Shown here: piece after piece, positions 1 through 6,742 of the stretch
How the letters are laid out: each line of letters starts with the position of its first letter
Numbering within the stretch: the first letter of the stretch is position 1
Assembly (NCBI GenBank): GCA_001797815.1
Contig: MGQK01000113.1
Span: 67,357 to 74,098, forward strand
Length of the DNA stretch: 6,742 nucleotides
Direction: 5' to 3'
From: Deltaproteobacteria bacterium RBG_13_61_14
GTDB lineage: Bacteria > RBG-13-61-14
Notes under the pieces: generated by a model
Database searches by the model: none
What the model saw: only the letters and a program-made list of their open reading frames with translations
Told to the model about the DNA's origin: nothing
Made by a program: the position numbers and the translations under genes

Positions 1-623
1 GGCACCCGGTTCATAAAATCCACAAAAGCCTCTTTCACCGCCTCGAAGTGGCCGTAGTGGTCAAGGTGCTCGGGGTCAATGTTGGTGACCACGGCATAAG
101 TGGGCGTGAGTTTGAGGAAGCTGCCGTCGCTCTCGTCGGCCTCGGCCACCAGGATTTCGCCTTGGCCGAGCCGGGCATTGGAACCGAGGCCGGCCAGCTT
201 GCCGCCAATCACCACCGTGGGGTCGAGCCCGGCCGCCCCGAGCACGGTGGCGAGCATGGAGGTGGTGGTGGTCTTGCCGTGGGTGCCGGCCACCGCGATG
301 CCCTGCTTCATCCGCATCAGCTCGGCCAGCATCTCGGCGCGAGGGATCACGGGGATGCCCCGCTGAAGCGCCGCCGCCACTTCCGGATTGTCGGCGCGGA
401 CCGCGGAGCTCGTCACCACCACGTCGGCGTCGGCCAGGTGGGACGCGGAGTGGCCCCGGTGCACGGTGGCGCCCAGGCGCTCGAGCGACCGGGTCACTTC
501 GCTGGCTACAAGGTCCGAGCCGGAGATCTGGTAGCCCAGGTTCAAGAGCACCTCGGCGATGCCGCTCATCCCGATCCCGCCGATGCCCACGAAGTGGACC
601 CGCTTGACTTTATGCCCCATCAT
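1..623 (-). CDS. murC: MurC, UDP-N-acetylmuramate:L-alanine ligase (3' end cut off)
   Basis: Cytoplasmic ATP-dependent ligase that adds L-Ala to UDP-MurNAc, the first amino acid of the stem peptide. I translated 207 codons from ATG at 623-621; the frame stays open to the left edge, so more than half of a typical MurC of about 450-490 aa is missing. The N-terminal nucleotide-sugar domain has [19 protein letters not shown] (10-28), ISGSD (33-37) and VVTSSAV (69-75). The ATPase domain has [15 protein letters not shown] (109-123), VIGG (148-151 region), EADESDGSF (161-169) and [11 protein letters not shown] (181-191). THGKTTT and EADESDGSF separate MurC from the other Mur ligases. Two adjacent ATG codons (623-621 and 620-618) could both start the protein; the weak AGAAGA at 637-632 is 8 nt from the first. 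The gene begins 3 nt after the murG TGA, with its ribosome binding site inside murG. Confidence 0.96.
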   Translation of the reverse strand, partial: MMGHKVKRVHFVGIGGIGMSGIAEVLLNLGYQISGSDLVASEVTRSLERLGATVHRGHSASHLADADVVVTSSAVRADNPEVAAALQRGIPVIPRAEMLAELMRMKQGIAVAGTHGKTTTTSMLATVLGAAGLDPTVVIGGKLAGLGSNARLGQGEILVAEADESDGSFLKLTPTYAVVTNIDPEHLDHYGHFEAVKEAFVDFMNRV

Positions 624-626
624 GGT

Positions 627-1745
627 TCAAGTCTTCTTTGGAGTGGCCAGCAAATCATACAGGCCCTGCACCACGGTCTTGGCCGCGTCCGGCTTGGCCA
701 AGGCCCGGGCTTTATCCCCCCGCTCCTTCCGCAGCGCCGGGTTCTCAATCAGGGGGCGCAACTCCTCGGCCAGGCGCTTGCCGGTCAGTTCCTGCTCCAG
801 GAACACCAAGGCCGCGCCCGCATCCACCATGGCCTGGGCGTTCTTGGTCTGGTGGTCCCCGGTGGCATAGGGGAAGGGGACCAAAATGCTCGGCTTGCCC
901 GCGAGCGCGATCTCCGCCATCGCCCCGGCCCCGGTCCGGGAGATGATAATGTCGGCTTCGGCCAGGGCGGAAGCCATGTCGGTGATGAATTCCTGGACGC
1001 GGGCGCGGAAATCCATCCGGGCATAGGTGCTCACCACCCCGATCACGTCGCCGGAGCCGGTCTGGTGAATGATCTTGATCACGTCCTTGAATTCCTTAAG
1101 GTAGTTCATGGCTTCCATGACCAGGTAGTTGAGCCGGCGCGCGCCCTGGCTGCCCCCCACCACCAGCAGGCAGACCCGCGCATGGTTCGGCGGATGTTGC
1201 CGGCCGGCCTCGATCTTCTCCCGGATCGCCCGGCGGATGGGGTTGCCCGCTACGACGACCCGGCCGGCGCGATCGGCTTCCGGAAAGCTCGCCCGGGTCA
1301 TCTCCAGGTTGATGAACACCCGGTCCACCAGCCGAGAAAGGATCAGGTTGGTGTTCCCGGGCACCGAGTTCTGCTCCTGGATGGCGGTGGGCAGGCGCAA
1401 GAGCCGCGCGACCAGCAGGGGCGGGCCCGAGACAAAGCCACCCACGCCCAGCGCCACCTCCGGCCGAAAGCGCCGGATCACCCGCCAGGATTGATACAGG
1501 CTCAAAGGCAGAACCAGGCTGTCTTTCGCTTTCTTCCCGAGACTTTTTCCCGCCAGGGCACGGACCCGGATGAAGGCAATTGAATAGCCGGCTTCGGGCA
1601 GAACGCGGCCTTCGATCCCCGTGGCGGTCCCGATAAACCGCACTTGGTTCTCCGGATCCGCGGCCAGCCATTCCTCCGCCACCGCCATGGCCGAAAACAG
1701 GTGGCCCCCGGTGCCGCCGCCCGCGATCAAGAGCCGCTTACCCAT
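627..1745 (-). CDS. murG: MurG, undecaprenyl-diphospho-MurNAc-pentapeptide GlcNAc transferase
   Basis: Peripheral membrane GT-B (family GT28) enzyme that transfers GlcNAc from UDP-GlcNAc to lipid I, making lipid II on the inner face of the membrane. It is 372 aa, within the usual range. The N-terminal acceptor domain has the glycine-rich loop GGGTGGH (9-15), a second glycine-rich segment GVGGFVSGPPLL (100-111) and IQEQNSVPGNTN (122-133). The C-terminal donor domain has LLVVGGSQGARRLN (193-206), IISRTGAGAMAEIALAGKPSILV (267-289; Glu278 fits the UDP-GlcNAc-binding acid) and PFPYATGDHQTKNA (290-303). Residue 18, after GGHLF, is Ser where Pro is the family norm (GGHxFPA). ATG start 18 nt after ftsW with AAGGGA at 1755-1750 upstream, a well-spaced Shine-Dalgarno. 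The TGA stop lies 3 nt before murC. It follows ftsW and precedes murC as in other Gram-negative dcw clusters. Confidence 0.98.
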   Translation of the reverse strand: MGKRLLIAGGGTGGHLFSAMAVAEEWLAADPENQVRFIGTATGIEGRVLPEAGYSIAFIRVRALAGKSLGKKAKDSLVLPLSLYQSWRVIRRFRPEVALGVGGFVSGPPLLVARLLRLPTAIQEQNSVPGNTNLILSRLVDRVFINLEMTRASFPEADRAGRVVVAGNPIRRAIREKIEAGRQHPPNHARVCLLVVGGSQGARRLNYLVMEAMNYLKEFKDVIKIIHQTGSGDVIGVVSTYARMDFRARVQEFITDMASALAEADIIISRTGAGAMAEIALAGKPSILVPFPYATGDHQTKNAQAMVDAGAALVFLEQELTGKRLAEELRPLIENPALRKERGDKARALAKPDAAKTVVQGLYDLLATPKKT

Positions 1746-1763
1746 CGGGTCCCTTTTCGCCCC
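1746..1763 (-). promoter_or_regulatory. ftsW-murG spacer with the murG Shine-Dalgarno
   Basis: This 18-nt gap is the longest non-coding stretch in the window. On the minus strand it holds AAAAGGGA (1757-1750) followed by CCCG and the murG ATG. The AAGG core is 6 nt from the start, so murG can be initiated independently. It is too short for a promoter or terminator of its own. Confidence 0.7.
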
Positions 1764-2867
1764 TCACGAATAACTCCGGGCCGAGATATTGAGGAGAATG
1801 CCCGCGGCCAAAAGGTTGATCAGGAGCGAGCTGCCCCCGTAGCTTATAAACGGGAGGACCAGCCCCTTGGTGGGCAACAAGCCCATCACCACCGCCATGT
1901 TGATCAGGGCGGGCAAGGCAATCATCGCCATCAAGCCCAGCGCCAGGTAGGCTCCGAACGGGGTTGCCGCCCGCAGCGATAGCTGAATGCCCCGGGTGAT
2001 CAGGATGCCGAAAAGCAGCACCACGGCCACCACCCCGATCAGCCCCAACTCCTCGCCCACCACCGAGAAAATAAAATCGGTGTGGGCGTCGGGCAGGTAA
2101 AAAAGCTTTTGCCTCCCGTCGCCCAGTCCGACGCCCATGATCCCGCCCCGGCCAAAGGCCAGGAACGACTGGACCAGTTGCCAGCCGGCATCCTGGGCAT
2201 AATCCCAGGGACTCAAGTAAGCCAGGATCCGCTTCCAGCGCCAGTCTTTGCTGGCCAGCAGGTAAAAGACCACGGGCGAGGCCACCAGGACGGCGGAGAT
2301 CAGGTAGCTGAGCCGGGTCCCGGCGGCAAAGAGCATGACGAAGACCAGGAGCCCGAGGGTGAGCGCGGCGCCCAGGTCCGGCTCGAGAAAGATGAGGGCG
2401 ATCATGGCCCCGGAGACCAGGAGGTAGGGCAAAAAGCCTTCCTTGAACCGCCGGATCTTGTCCTGCTTGCGGGTGAGCGACTGGGCCAGGTAGAGGACCA
2501 TGGCCAGCTTGGCCAGCTCGGAGGGCTGGAAGGAAAACCCCTGCCAGACCAGCCAGCGCCGGGCGCCCCGGATCGGGCTGATGCCGGGGATCAGCACCAC
2601 CGCCAGCAGGACCAGGCTCACCAGGAGCAGGGGAAGAGTGAGCTTGCTGAACACTTCGTAGTTGACGTGCATGGCCACGTACATGACCAGCAGGCCCGCG
2701 GCCGCGGCGATCACCTGCCGGCGCAGGAAAAAGTTGGGGTCCTGGAACGATTCTTCGGCCAGGATCGAGGACGTGCTGTAGATCATGATGATGCCGATCC
2801 CGACCAGGAGCAGCACGGCCACCAACAATAAGCTGTCGAAGTGATGTTCCCGGCTGAAGAGCTTCAT
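1764..2867 (-). CDS. ftsW: FtsW, septal SEDS-family peptidoglycan glycosyltransferase
   Basis: Polytopic inner-membrane protein of the SEDS family that polymerises lipid II at the division site with its class B PBP partner. It is 367 aa with about ten hydrophobic segments. The first begins near residue 14, leaving a very short cytoplasmic N-terminus; E. coli FtsW is about 414 aa with a longer tail. Conserved pieces are IRGARRWL (99-106), FQPSELAKL (113-121), FLEPDLGAAL (160-169), SFLAFGRGGIMGVGLGDG (234-251), LPDAHTDFIF (258-267), GEELGLIG (271-278), NMAVVMGLLPTKGLVLPF (323-340) and ISYGGSSLL (341-349). Asp264 in HTDFIF matches the catalytic aspartate proposed for FtsW and RodA. The FtsW call over RodA rests on the LGDGRQK-YLPDAHTDFIF region and on the location between murD and murG. 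The last 30 or so residues contain the usual final membrane helix, so the C-terminus is not obviously truncated. Confidence 0.96.
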   Translation of the reverse strand: MKLFSREHHFDSLLLVAVLLLVGIGIIMIYSTSSILAEESFQDPNFFLRRQVIAAAAGLLVMYVAMHVNYEVFSKLTLPLLLVSLVLLAVVLIPGISPIRGARRWLVWQGFSFQPSELAKLAMVLYLAQSLTRKQDKIRRFKEGFLPYLLVSGAMIALIFLEPDLGAALTLGLLVFVMLFAAGTRLSYLISAVLVASPVVFYLLASKDWRWKRILAYLSPWDYAQDAGWQLVQSFLAFGRGGIMGVGLGDGRQKLFYLPDAHTDFIFSVVGEELGLIGVVAVVLLFGILITRGIQLSLRAATPFGAYLALGLMAMIALPALINMAVVMGLLPTKGLVLPFISYGGSSLLINLLAAGILLNISARSYS

Positions 2868-2885
2868 GGCAGCGACTCCACCAGC
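2864..2885 (-). promoter_or_regulatory. ftsW ribosome binding site and ATGA overlap with the murD stop
   Basis: On the minus strand the ftsW ATG (2867-2865) and the murD TGA (2866-2864) share bases as ATGA. A GGAG core at 2879-2876 lies 8 nt upstream of the ATG, inside the murD coding region. Spacing and sequence are near ideal for initiation and fix this ATG as the ftsW start. The overlap is a typical sign of translational coupling. Confidence 0.75.
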
Positions 2886-4225
2886 CGGCGGAACTGCTCG
2901 CCCCGGTCCTGGTAATCGCGGAACTGGTCAAAGCTGGCACAGGCGGGAGAGAGCAGAACCACGTCTCCCGACTCGGCGGACTGGGAAGCCGCGGCAAAAG
3001 CTTCGGCCAAGGTCGCCTTGGTCAGGATCCGGTAGGCGCCGGGCTGAAAAAGCTCTTCGGCCATCTGCTCGCGGCATTCGCCAAAGGCCACGACCAGCTT
3101 CACTCGACCTAAAAACTCCGGCTTCAGCGACTGGAAATGGCAGCCCTTGGCCCGCCCGCCCGCGAGAAGGATGATCGGCCGGTCAAAGCTTTGCACCGCC
3201 ATCACCACCGCACCGGTGTTGGTCCCCTTGGAATCATTATAATAGCTTACCCCAAGAACATCGGCCACCCACTGAAGCCGGTGGTGTAAACCCTTGAAGG
3301 TGTCAAATGTCTCCTGAATTTTATCCCGGGCCAGGCCGAAGCACAATGCCGCGGCCGCCGCCGCCATCGCGTTCAAGAGGTTGTGCCGGCCCACCGGCTT
3401 CCAGCGCTCGAGCGAGAGCTTAAAGCGGGCCCCGTCCGCGCCTTCCCAGACCAGGCTCCGCCCCTGGAGCCGCATCCCGGGACGAGGCGGATCGGAAAGT
3501 CCGAACCATACCGCCTGCGCCCGGGTGGTCCGGGCCATGGCCGCGCTCGGCGGGTCGTCGGCGTTGAGCACCGCGAAGTCTTGCGGGGTCTGGCGAACAA
3601 ACATCCGGCTCTTGGTTTCGGCGTAGTCGGCCAAATCGCGGTAGCGGTCCAGGTGGTCCTCGGTCACGTTGAGCATTATCCCCACCCGCGGATGAAATTT
3701 TTGCGCGAACTCCATCTGGAAACTGGAGACCTCCACCACCGCCGCCTGCACCGGCCGGCGCGCCAGCACCAGTTCCGAAAGCGGAGTGCCGATGTTGCCG
3801 CCGACAAAGACCTGGTCCCGGCCCAGGGCCGCGGCCGCCATCTCGCCCAGCAAGGTGGTGGTGGTGGTCTTGCCGTTGGTCCCGCCCACCGCCAGGATCG
3901 GCGCGGCTAGGAGGCGGGCCGCGAATTCCATTTCGCTCATGATCTCTTTTCCGGCGCGCTGAGCCTGGACCAGGCCCGGCAGCGACCGGGGCACGCCCGG
4001 GCTGACCACAATCAGGTCGGCCCAATGAAAGAGCTCGGCCGGATGTCCCTCGAAGAAGCCCTCGATCTTAAGCCCGGCCAGGGAATCCCAGGACTCGGCC
4101 AGGGTCTCCCGGGGCTTTAAATCATTGACCCGGACCTCGGCCCCTTCCCGCGCGAGCAAGCGGGCCGCGGCTACCCCGGACTTGGCCAGCCCCACCACCA
4201 GCGCGCGTTTTCCTTGCAGTTCCAT
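2864..4225 (-). CDS. murD: MurD, UDP-MurNAc-L-alanine:D-glutamate ligase
   Basis: Cytoplasmic ATP-dependent ligase that adds D-Glu to UDP-MurNAc-L-Ala. At 453 aa it is of normal MurD length. The N-terminal Rossmann-like domain opens with GKRALVVGLAKSGVAAARLL (5-24) and includes VVSPGVP (73-79). The ATPase domain has the P-loop GTNGKTTTT (115-123), GGNIGTPL (142-149), VEVSSFQMEF (164-173), NVTEDHLDRY (186-195) and YAETKSRMF (201-209), whose Lys205 fits the carbamylated lysine. The linker and C-terminal domain carry GRHNLLNAMAAAAA (279-292), GLHHRLQ (312-318), YYNDSKGTNTGA (328-339), LLAGGRAKG (353-361) and LLSPACASFDQFRDY (424-438). NDSKGTN and SPACASFDQF are diagnostic for MurD over MurC, MurE and MurF. 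The residue before the P-loop glycine is Gly114, where Thr is usual. ATG start 3 nt after the mraY TAA; the stop overlaps the ftsW start. The upstream AGG (4234-4232, spacing 6) is a modest Shine-Dalgarno. Confidence 0.98.
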   Translation of the reverse strand: MELQGKRALVVGLAKSGVAAARLLAREGAEVRVNDLKPRETLAESWDSLAGLKIEGFFEGHPAELFHWADLIVVSPGVPRSLPGLVQAQRAGKEIMSEMEFAARLLAAPILAVGGTNGKTTTTTLLGEMAAAALGRDQVFVGGNIGTPLSELVLARRPVQAAVVEVSSFQMEFAQKFHPRVGIMLNVTEDHLDRYRDLADYAETKSRMFVRQTPQDFAVLNADDPPSAAMARTTRAQAVWFGLSDPPRPGMRLQGRSLVWEGADGARFKLSLERWKPVGRHNLLNAMAAAAAALCFGLARDKIQETFDTFKGLHHRLQWVADVLGVSYYNDSKGTNTGAVVMAVQSFDRPIILLAGGRAKGCHFQSLKPEFLGRVKLVVAFGECREQMAEELFQPGAYRILTKATLAEAFAAASQSAESGDVVLLSPACASFDQFRDYQDRGEQFRRLVESLP

Positions 4226-4228
4226 TCC

Positions 4229-5305
4229 TTACCTGAGCTTCAAGGTGCTGATCGCGACCAGCGCCAGGATGATCTGCACGATCCAGAAGCGGACGATGAT
4301 CTTCGGCTCGGCCCATCCCTTTTTTTCGAAATGATGGTGCAAGGGCGCCATCAGAAAGACCCGCCGGTGGGTCCGCTTGTACCAGAAGACCTGGACGATT
4401 ACCGAAAGCGCTTCGGCCACGAACAGCCCGCCCACGATGATCAGCACCAACTCATGCTTGGTCACCACGGCGACAACGCCGATCGCCCCGCCCAGCGCGA
4501 GCGCGCCCACGTCACCCATAAAGACCTGGGCCGGATAGGTGTTGAACCATAAAAAGCCGAGCGCCGCTCCGAACAGGGCGCCGCAGAAGATAGCGAGCTC
4601 GCCGGACCCGGGCACGTAGGTCAGATTCAGGTAGCTGGTGTAGTCGGAGCGGCCCGCGATGTAGGCAAAGAGCGCATAGGTGGCGGCCACGATCGCCACC
4701 GGGCCGATGGCCAGTCCGTCGAGACCGTCGGTGAGGTTGACCGCGTTGGAGCTGCCCACAATCACCAAGAGCGCAAACAGGATGTAGAACAGCCCGAGTT
4801 GGGGAGTGACTTCCTTGAAGAACGGCACCGAGAGCCGGAGGTCGTAGCCGTTCAGGTAGAGCATGAAGGCCAGCCCGAAAAGGGCCACCAACACCTGGAA
4901 CAGGATCTTTCGCCGGGGCGAGACCCCCTTGCTGTTCTGACGGATGATCTTGAGGTAATCGTCCCAGAAGCCGATCGCGGCTAAGCCCAAGGTGATGATC
5001 AGGACCGTCCAGATGTAGATATTGCGCAGGTCAGACCAGGCCAGGGTGGCAAATGCCACCGCGGCCACGATCAGGATGCCGCCCATGGTCGGAGTCCCGG
5101 CTTTTTGCAAGTGGGTCTCCGGGCCATCGTCGCGGATCACCTGCCCGGCCCGCCATACCTTCAGCTTCTCGATCAGCCACGGACCGGCCAGCACGCTCAC
5201 CAGGAACGCGCTGACCGCGGCCAGGCCCACCCGGAAGGTGATGTAGCGAAAGACGTTGAAGACAATGCTGGAATCATGCAGCGAATAAAGCAGGTGATAA
5301 AGCAA
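4229..5305 (-). CDS. mraY: MraY, phospho-MurNAc-pentapeptide transferase
   Basis: Integral membrane enzyme that transfers phospho-MurNAc-pentapeptide from UDP to undecaprenyl phosphate, giving lipid I and UMP. It is 358 aa, close to the 360 of E. coli, and has about ten hydrophobic segments. Family signatures are intact: DDGPETH (59-65), GTPTMGG (70-76), the aspartate pair in GFWDDY (D115, D116), [13 protein letters not shown] (187-199), [14 protein letters not shown] (254-267, with D265) and the histidine motif APLHHHFE (320-327). D115, D116, D265 and the HHH cluster correspond to the residues implicated in Mg2+ and substrate binding in the family. The start is TTG at 5305-5303; this N-terminus (MLYHLL...[10 protein letters not shown]) lines up with the E. 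coli protein almost residue for residue, and no in-frame ATG lies nearby. It sits 6 nt after murF and 3 nt before murD, so coupled translation is likely. Confidence 0.98.
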   Translation of the reverse strand: MLYHLLYSLHDSSIVFNVFRYITFRVGLAAVSAFLVSVLAGPWLIEKLKVWRAGQVIRDDGPETHLQKAGTPTMGGILIVAAVAFATLAWSDLRNIYIWTVLIITLGLAAIGFWDDYLKIIRQNSKGVSPRRKILFQVLVALFGLAFMLYLNGYDLRLSVPFFKEVTPQLGLFYILFALLVIVGSSNAVNLTDGLDGLAIGPVAIVAATYALFAYIAGRSDYTSYLNLTYVPGSGELAIFCGALFGAALGFLWFNTYPAQVFMGDVGALALGGAIGVVAVVTKHELVLIIVGGLFVAEALSVIVQVFWYKRTHRRVFLMAPLHHHFEKKGWAEPKIIVRFWIVQIILALVAISTLKLR

Positions 5306-5320
5306 CGCCCCTTACCCCCG
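5303..5320 (-). promoter_or_regulatory. mraY ribosome binding region with TTG start, overlapping the murF stop
   Basis: Read on the minus strand, a run of five G (5319-5315) is followed by the murF TAA stop (5314-5312), then GGGGCG and the TTG start (5305-5303). The G-run, 9 nt from the TTG, or the AAGGGG inside the stop region could pair with the 16S rRNA tail. Either way the binding site lies inside or touches the end of murF. This arrangement favours reinitiation by ribosomes that have just finished murF, which would suit a weak TTG start. Inference from position only. Confidence 0.5.
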
Positions 5321-6742
5321 TTCCTTCCGCAAACCCGCAACCACTTCCTCCAAGCGGACGCCGTGCGAGCCTTTGACCAACACCCAGTCCCCGGCCTTCA
5401 ATTCTTTTGCCAACCAGGCCACAACTTCCTCATTGCTCTCCGCCACGCGGATGCGCTTTGCCGAGACGCCGGACTTCGGCGAGCTCAGTCGAGCCGCCTT
5501 TCGCGCCGCCAGAGCCATCGCCCCCGCCTGCTCGCCCCGGAAGATCACCAGGTCGAATCCCATCGGCCCGAGGCTGGCCCCGACCTGTAGGTGCGCCGGC
5601 CTCGTGAACTTCCCCAGTTCCAGCATGTCGCCCAGAACCACGATGCCCCGGTTCCGCCCCCGCCAGTAATTGAAGCTCTGGAGCGCGGCCGGGGTAGAGA
5701 CCGGGTTGGCATTGTAGCTGTCGTCCACCAGCCGGACCGGGCCGGGAAGCTCGAGCAACTGGTTTCTTCCCTTGAGCCCCGAGAAACTTTCCAGCCGGCG
5801 CGCCGCCTCGGCCAGCGAGAGCTGAAGCGGCCGTCCCGCCGCCGCCGCCGCCAGGGCATTCTCCACGTTGTGCCAGCCCAAAGTGGTCAAATGAAACCGG
5901 ACCGCCGGTCCCACGGCCTGGCCCCGGCTCCGGCGCTGCACCGTCCATTCCACTCCCCGGCGCTTGCCCTTTTCAAAGGGATGAAAGCTTGTCAGATGGA
6001 GCGACTCCTGCCAATCGCGGCCGCCCTCGGGCCGGCGGGAGAAACCGACCTTCGGGCCCGGGTGACGCCGCATGATCCTGCGCACTCTCGGGTCATCCAG
6101 GTTAACCACCACCCAGGCGTCTTTACCCAGTCCTCGCACCAATTCGCCCTTGGCCCGGGCCACGCCTTCCACATCGCCGAGACCCTCCAGATGCACCGGG
6201 CCGACATTGGTGATGAGGCCCACCTCCGGCCGGGCGATCGCGGTCAGCCGGGCGATCTCGCCGGGCCGGTTCATGCCCATCTCCAGCACCGCGGCCTGGT
6301 GCGAGGGCCTCAGCCGGAGTAAAGAGAGCGGCAGTCCGATCAGGTTGTTGAGGTTGCCCTCGTTCTTCAGCACCCGGTAGCGGCCGGACAGGATGTGGGC
6401 GATCATCTCCTTGGTGGTGGACTTGCCGGTGCTGCCGGTGACTGCCACCAGGGGGACGTCAAAGCGCCGGCGCCAGTCAGCCGCCAGGTCGCCGAGCGCG
6501 GCCAGGGTATCCGGCACCGCGATCACCGGGACCGTGCCGGGAAGATGCAGGCCCGGGCGGTCTTCCACGATCAGGCCCGAGGCGCCTTTTTGCACGACCT
6601 TCCGCAGGAAGGAGTGGCCGTCAAAGCGCGCGCCCTTAAGCGCCAGGAAACACTGGCCGGCCTGGAGCGCCCGGCTGTCGGTGCAGATCTCGCCGACCCG
6701 GTTTTCGGCCCGGCCGCGGCGCACCCGGCCCCGGCAAATCAC
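5312..6742 (-). CDS. murF: MurF, UDP-MurNAc-tripeptide:D-alanyl-D-alanine ligase (5' end cut off)
   Basis: Cytoplasmic ATP-dependent ligase that adds D-Ala-D-Ala to UDP-MurNAc-tripeptide, the last soluble step before lipid I. The 476 visible residues show the Mur ligase three-domain plan. The N-terminal substrate domain has ICTDSR (19-24) and ALKGARFDGH (34-43). The central ATPase domain has a P-loop GSTGKSTTK (103-111), NEGNLNNLIGLPLSLL (127-142), EMGMNRPGEIARL (154-166), NVGPVHLEGLG (179-189) and ARAKGE (195-200), whose Lys198 fits the carbamylated lysine. The C-terminal domain has DDSYNANPVSTPAAL (340-354), VLGDMLELG (369-377) and KGSHGVRLEEVV (457-468). The P-loop reads STGKS where many MurF have SNGKT, a conservative change. 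The first visible codon is GTG at the window edge, but in E. coli MurF about 28 residues precede the TDxR motif and only 20 do here, so the true start probably lies about 10 codons outside. The TAA stop is 6 nt before mraY. Confidence 0.97.
   Translation of the reverse strand: MICRGRVRRGRAENRVGEICTDSRALQAGQCFLALKGARFDGHSFLRKVVQKGASGLIVEDRPGLHLPGTVPVIAVPDTLAALGDLAADWRRRFDVPLVAVTGSTGKSTTKEMIAHILSGRYRVLKNEGNLNNLIGLPLSLLRLRPSHQAAVLEMGMNRPGEIARLTAIARPEVGLITNVGPVHLEGLGDVEGVARAKGELVRGLGKDAWVVVNLDDPRVRRIMRRHPGPKVGFSRRPEGGRDWQESLHLTSFHPFEKGKRRGVEWTVQRRSRGQAVGPAVRFHLTTLGWHNVENALAAAAAGRPLQLSLAEAARRLESFSGLKGRNQLLELPGPVRLVDDSYNANPVSTPAALQSFNYWRGRNRGIVVLGDMLELGKFTRPAHLQVGASLGPMGFDLVIFRGEQAGAMALAARKAARLSSPKSGVSAKRIRVAESNEEVVAWLAKELKAGDWVLVKGSHGVRLEEVVAGLRKERG

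Noticed and set aside
48-1583. A 511-codon plus-strand open frame lying opposite murC and murG
   Set aside because: It lies entirely antisense to two well-conserved genes and crosses their junction. Its product is rich in Gly, His, Arg and Pro with no recognisable domain, as expected from the complement of GC-rich codons with few stops.
2082-2831. A 249-codon plus-strand open frame opposite ftsW
   Set aside because: Its product is rich in Gln, Asp, Gly and His, the usual mirror image of a hydrophobic membrane protein in GC-rich DNA. No motif or supported start.
1738-2997. A 419-codon minus-strand open frame overlapping ftsW in another frame
   Set aside because: FtsW in the other frame has all SEDS motifs and a good ribosome binding site. 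This frame gives a Gly/Pro/Arg-rich product without membrane helices or motifs and spans the murD-ftsW and ftsW-murG borders.
4317-4327. A T-rich run on the plus strand (A-rich on the minus strand) near the end of mraY, considered as a terminator tract
   Set aside because: It lies inside the mraY coding region at the FEKKG codons, and in the direction of transcription it reads as A-rich, not U-rich. No supporting hairpin was found.
5591-6322. A 243-codon plus-strand open frame opposite murF
   Set aside because: Antisense to conserved MurF motifs, low-complexity composition and no domain seen.
6740-6742. GTG at the right edge as the true murF start
   Set aside because: It is the last triplet of the window, so no upstream context can be seen, and comparison with E. 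coli MurF suggests about 10 residues are missing before it.

Overview
The window is an internal piece of a bacterial division and cell wall (dcw) cluster. All six genes lie on the minus strand and read right to left: murF (5' end cut off), mraY, murD, ftsW, murG and murC (3' end cut off). This order is the classic one for Gram-negative dcw clusters. The DNA is GC-rich with GC-biased third codon positions. Gene order, GC content and the general look of MurG (GGGTGGHLF start, GGSQGARRLN motif) suggest a proteobacterium-like or Desulfobacterota-like Gram-negative bacterium. That placement is an impression from motifs and was not tested with a tree.

Layout from the transcriptional start side: murF covers 6742-5312. 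A 6-nt gap leads to mraY (5305-4229, TTG start), and a 3-nt gap to murD (4225-2864). MurD and ftsW overlap by 4 nt in an ATGA. FtsW covers 2867-1764. An 18-nt gap with a good Shine-Dalgarno leads to murG (1745-627), and a 3-nt gap to murC (623 to the window edge). Only about 30 nt are non-coding, so there is no room for an internal terminator or a conventional intergenic promoter. The genes are most likely one co-transcribed, translationally coupled unit. No RNA gene, mobile element, CRISPR array or stretch above 300 bases without a gene is present.

Together the genes encode most of the route from UDP-MurNAc to lipid II, plus its polymerisation at the septum. MurC, MurD and MurF add L-Ala, D-Glu and D-Ala-D-Ala to UDP-MurNAc. 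MraY moves the phospho-MurNAc-pentapeptide onto undecaprenyl phosphate (lipid I). MurG adds GlcNAc (lipid II). FtsW polymerises lipid II at the septum with its partner class B PBP. MurE, MurB, FtsQ, FtsA and FtsZ are not in the window; by analogy murE should lie just beyond the right edge and murB/ddl/ftsQ beyond the left edge.

I looked for an undescribed system and did not find one. All frames that matter are filled by well-conserved housekeeping genes with intact catalytic motifs. The observations reported are small: a TTG start on mraY, two atypical residues in or beside glycine-rich loops (MurG, MurD), a compact FtsW, and a short shared DNA stretch between the murC and murD P-loops.
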